From contig NZ_FUZK01000001.1 of assembly GCF_900166985.1 (NCBI RefSeq), positions 603,288 to 667,287 on the forward strand: a DNA stretch of 64,000 bases, read 5' to 3'. The DNA is from Acholeplasma oculi. Lineage in GTDB: Bacteria > Bacillota_I > Bacilli_A > Acholeplasmatales > Acholeplasmataceae. Positions 61,206-64,000 of the stretch are shown one piece after another (positions within the stretch are counted from its first letter, which is position 1; each line of letters starts with the position of its first letter). A model generated the notes under the pieces. It did no database searches, was not told where the DNA came from, and saw only the letters and a program-made list of their open reading frames with translations. A program made the translations under genes and the position numbers.

Positions 61206-62051
61206 CTATCTCTTAAATTTTTTAAATGTTCGATAGGTTGTTTCTAGTGCTTGAATGGATCTGTCAATATCTGTATATGCACATTTTGCATAAAGTGCAT
61301 CTATGACTGACATTTGAGAAATTCTTGAAGTCATTGCCGCACTTCTAAACTCAGATTCTAATGCAGATGTATAAAGCACAACATCTGAAATATCTGCTAA
61401 AATACTTGAACCAATTCTTGTAACCGCAATAATTGGTGTTTTGTTTTCTTTAGCAAGTAAAGCAGCAGAAACGATTTCTTTTGTTTTACCCGAGTTAGAA
61501 ACAAATATGACAACATCCTTACTGTTGATAAATGATGCATCGACTAATTGATCATGGGATTCGCCTTGTGCGATACAAAATTTATTGATTCTTCTAAGCT
61601 TCATTTCTAAGTCTTTACAAACTAAGTAACTCGATCCCTTACCAAAGATTAATATCTTTCTAGCATTCATAATTAAGGATGCTGCTTTAGTATAGGTTTT
61701 TTCATCATATAGTTTTATCGTTTCTTCTAATGCTCTAATATTATTTTCGATTGCTTTTTTACCACTATTTTGATCTTTAATCAAAATAATATCTGTATAT
61801 TCAGAGGTCTCGGGTATTTCTACTTTTGAATTTGCTAAAATAAAATCAATTTTAAAATCTTTAAACCCTTTATATCCTAGCTTCTTACACATTCTAACAA
61901 CAGATGCGGGTGATGTATAAGCAGCTTCCGCAATTTTTTCAACACTAAAATCCTTCAGGATTGTCTTATTTTCTATCAAGTAATCTAAAACAATTCTCTC
62001 GGCCATACTAAGTGCTTCTTTATTTTTAAGCATATTTAGCATTACACTCAT
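61206..62051 (-). CDS. RpiR family regulator, MurR-like
   Basis: A 281-residue protein, if started at ATG 62051, which has GAGGTG about 10 bp upstream; longer starts exist at 62072 and 62069. The N-terminus (about 1-77) is an RpiR helix-turn-helix (SVEKIAEAAYTSPASVVRMCKKLGYKGF), and a SIS sugar-phosphate sensing domain follows (KILIFGKGSSYLVCKDLEMKL; VVIFVSNSGKTKEIVSAA). MurR proteins of this family sense MurNAc-6-phosphate and control murQ clusters. Its position at the head of the anmK operon suggests that role. It is transcribed alone. Confidence 0.88.
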   Translation of the reverse strand: MSVMLNMLKNKEALSMAERIVLDYLIENKTILKDFSVEKIAEAAYTSPASVVRMCKKLGYKGFKDFKIDFILANSKVEIPETSEYTDIILIKDQNSGKKAIENNIRALEETIKLYDEKTYTKAASLIMNARKILIFGKGSSYLVCKDLEMKLRRINKFCIAQGESHDQLVDASFINSKDVVIFVSNSGKTKEIVSAALLAKENKTPIIAVTRIGSSILADISDVVLYTSALESEFRSAAMTSRISQMSVIDALYAKCAYTDIDRSIQALETTYRTFKKFKR

Positions 62052-62089
62052 TGACTTCACACACCTCATCACTTATCTATTTCTTCTAT

Positions 62090-62116
62090 ATTATATCATG
62101 AGTGTAAACGGTTTTA
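62090..62116 (-). promoter_or_regulatory. Promoter and cre-like site of the rpiR-family gene
   Basis: TATAAT on the minus strand (62095-62090) lies upstream of the regulator. TGTAAACGGTTTTA (62103-62116) fits the cre consensus with a single mismatch and occupies the spacer between -35 and -10. Confidence 0.5.
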
Positions 62117-62148
62117 TTTTTAATAGGCTTTTTGTTTGGTATATTATG

Positions 62149-63546
62149 TTAAACAATCTTTTTAGGATTTAAAATCATCTTAGGATCGAATACTTTCTTA
62201 ATACCTTGCATTAAGAGCATTTGTTCATCACCTAGTAATTTTTGCATATACATCTTCTTTGCAATACCAATACCATGTTCACCTGAAACTAGACCACCTA
62301 GTTCAAATGCTTTTTGGTATAACATCTCAAAACCTTTTGTTACACGTTCATGCCAAACTTCATCTGATGCGTTATCTTTACATAAGTAAATATGTAGATT
62401 ACCATCACCAATATGTCCAAAGTAAGGAATTCTTACATTGAGTTTTAAAGATACTTCACGTACATAGGATAAAAAACCACTAATCTCTGAACGTGGTAAG
62501 ACCACATCGCATTCATCTACAAAATCACTTGATGCTTTAATCGCTTCTAAGAATCCACCACGAATATTCCAAACATTACTACGTTTACTACTTGGATCTA
62601 TAATGAATGCATCTAGTGCTCCATATTGATTTAAAACTAACTTTTTAACATGTTCTAAATCCTTATCTAATGACTCTTCATCATTAGAATCATAACTCAG
62701 TAATAAATACGCATTGAAACTTCCATTTTCAATTGTTGTTCCAAAGAATGCCTCATTATATTCTAGTGATTGTTTTTCAAAGAATTCAACTGCTGTTGGT
62801 AGAACATAGTCTTTAATTAATCGAGGTGATGCTTGAATCGCATCTTCTCGATTAGCAAAAGCTACTAACATACTTTTGGTAAATTTAGGTTTTGGAATCA
62901 GTTTTAATGTAGCAGATACGATAATACCTAATGTTCCTTCACTACCGATTATTAAATCTTTTAGACCATAACCTGTAGAGTTTTTAACAACCTTACTACC
63001 AAATCTTAAGAGTTCACCCTTAGGTGTTACAACTTCAAGTGCACGAACCCATTCTCTTGTAGTACCATATTTGATTGCTCTCATACCACCTGCATTCGTA
63101 GAAATATTTCCACCAATTGATGCTCTTTTTTCACCTGGGTCTGGTGCGTAGAATAATCCTTCTTTTTCTACACATTCATAAATTTCAAATAATTTAACGC
63201 CCGGTTCTACAGTGAGTGTGAGATTAATTTTATCTAATTCAATTATTTGATTCATCAGTGACATATCTAAAAGAATACCACCCATTACAGCAACAGAACC
63301 ACCTACTAAACCAGTTCCTGCGCCTCGAACTGTAACAGGGATATTTTCTTGATATGCATACTTCATAATTTTAGATACTTCGTGTTTATCTTTGACTTGA
63401 ATATGTGCTTCCGGATAAGAGACTGCAGTACCTAATTGATCATGGCTATACTTTTCATCAATTTGATCCTTAATAAATATACGTTCTTTACCTACAATAG
63501 AGGTTAACGCTAAGAAATCATTTGAATCCATTTTTTTATAATTCAT
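62149..63546 (-). CDS. FAD-linked oxidoreductase, GlcD/D-lactate dehydrogenase family
   Basis: This 465-residue protein has a VAO-type FAD-binding domain (VTVRGAGTGLVGGSVAVMGG; GGNISTNAGGMRAIKYGTTREWV; GSEGTLGIIV) and a C-terminal FAD-oxidase domain ending in GHIGDGNLH and SGEHGIGIAKK. Members oxidise D-lactate, glycolate or other 2-hydroxy acids, passing electrons to quinone or a flavoprotein. No iron-sulfur partner is visible. MurQ releases D-lactate, so oxidation of that D-lactate to pyruvate is the likely role here, inferred from context. GAGG precedes the ATG. Confidence 0.85.
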   Translation of the reverse strand: MNYKKMDSNDFLALTSIVGKERIFIKDQIDEKYSHDQLGTAVSYPEAHIQVKDKHEVSKIMKYAYQENIPVTVRGAGTGLVGGSVAVMGGILLDMSLMNQIIELDKINLTLTVEPGVKLFEIYECVEKEGLFYAPDPGEKRASIGGNISTNAGGMRAIKYGTTREWVRALEVVTPKGELLRFGSKVVKNSTGYGLKDLIIGSEGTLGIIVSATLKLIPKPKFTKSMLVAFANREDAIQASPRLIKDYVLPTAVEFFEKQSLEYNEAFFGTTIENGSFNAYLLLSYDSNDEESLDKDLEHVKKLVLNQYGALDAFIIDPSSKRSNVWNIRGGFLEAIKASSDFVDECDVVLPRSEISGFLSYVREVSLKLNVRIPYFGHIGDGNLHIYLCKDNASDEVWHERVTKGFEMLYQKAFELGGLVSGEHGIGIAKKMYMQKLLGDEQMLLMQGIKKVFDPKMILNPKKIV

Positions 63547-63553
63547 AAAAACC

Positions 63554-64000
63554 TCAACTTCCGCTTGCCATTTGACGCATTAAATCTAATATTCTTTGAA
63601 CATCAGCTTTATGTACATTATAAGTATATGTTTCACTATATGCGGATGTGCTATATGTTTCATTTCCTTTAACTCTAACTTCAATTTCATATTGACCTGG
63701 TGCAAGCAATAATGGTAGTGTTTCTTTTGTAAGATACATTTCTTTTCCATTTATTTTTAAAGTATAATGTTTATTTTCATCATTACCAAGGAAATGGAAT
63801 ATTCCTGATTCATCCATATATAAACCAGTTGGTGCATCATATGGAGTTCTTGTATCAGGATAAGGAATTTGAACAAATACTGGTTCTAAATCACCTTTTG
63901 CAAAAATTAACCCATTTGAAACAGAACGAATTCTTCCATCAGATAATGTGTTTAATACATCATATTCTCCAGATTCTTCATTTCTTAAGACCATGGTTGA
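63554..64000 (-). CDS. C-terminal part of an exported beta-sandwich protein, start beyond window
   Basis: The frame is open to the window edge, with two further codons before the first internal ATG at 63994, so this is the C-terminal 148 or so residues of a longer protein. The last 90 residues have a fibronectin type III-like pattern (HYTLKINGKEMYLTKETLPL; LLAPGQYEIEVRVKGNETYS; YSETYTYNV). No catalytic motif is visible. It lies 7 bp upstream of the GlcD-like gene, so the two are probably co-transcribed. Confidence 0.7.
   Translation of the reverse strand, partial: STMVLRNEESGEYDVLNTLSDGRIRSVSNGLIFAKGDLEPVFVQIPYPDTRTPYDAPTGLYMDESGIFHFLGNDENKHYTLKINGKEMYLTKETLPLLLAPGQYEIEVRVKGNETYSTSAYSETYTYNVHKADVQRILDLMRQMASGS

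Overview
The window is a gene-dense, AT-rich stretch from a low-GC Gram-positive-type bacterium. Nearly everything lies on the minus strand; only the pectinesterase (5617-6501) and the GH105 hydrolase (11611-12792) are on the plus strand. TGA works as a stop (for example at the end of the pectinesterase and in several ATGA start/stop overlaps), so the Mycoplasma code is excluded. Signal peptides and lipoboxes are Bacillota/Mollicutes-like. Several large surface proteins end in a bare C-terminal membrane helix plus basic tail, without LPXTG. This suggests an Acholeplasma/Izemoplasma-type mollicute or a related Bacillota. That is an inference: no ribosomal or other marker gene is present.

Region 1 (about 1-24.8 kb) is a pectin utilisation region. 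It holds an LplABC/YtcQ-YteP-YtcP-like importer with accessory membrane proteins, a cytoplasmic pectinesterase, a MATE exporter, two exported PL1 pectate-lyase lipoproteins, a GH105 unsaturated-uronyl hydrolase and a giant InlB-repeat/GLUG beta-helix lipoprotein. It also holds aldose 1-epimerase, an acid-sugar dehydratase-like enolase-superfamily enzyme, an MsmK-type ATPase and a CdaR/PucR-type regulator. Three of its promoters share an exact arrangement, TTGCAYATA-N21-TATAAT, and lack a -35 box, which points to a shared activator.

Region 2 (about 24.9-63.6 kb) reads as a system for eating peptidoglycan glycan strands. Outside the cell are a zinc amidase that would strip peptides, a membrane-anchored protein with two GHL10 (DigH-like) domains that would cut the bare glycan, and a large unknown surface protein. 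Uptake would use two solute-binding proteins, two permease pairs and a set of membrane partners (NHL-propeller/TPR, Yip1, DUF5696, YesL/DUF624). Inside are a second GHL10 enzyme, an AmiE-like serine hydrolase, NamZ, NagZ, AnmK, a MurK-like kinase, MurQ, a GNAT protein, NagB, a ROK-like kinase, a PIG-L deacetylase, a divergent GH4 protein and a MurR-like RpiR regulator. A D-lactate dehydrogenase-like flavoenzyme could consume the D-lactate that MurQ releases. The stretch 46571 to 24944 looks like one operon of 18 genes ending in a clear terminator.

No transporter in the window has its own ATPase gene, so the single MsmK-like protein (23041-24150) may energise all of them. Catabolite-responsive (cre-like) palindromes lie at several promoters. 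No intergenic gap exceeds about 200 bases. I saw no RNA genes, CRISPR arrays, insertion sequences or phage genes.
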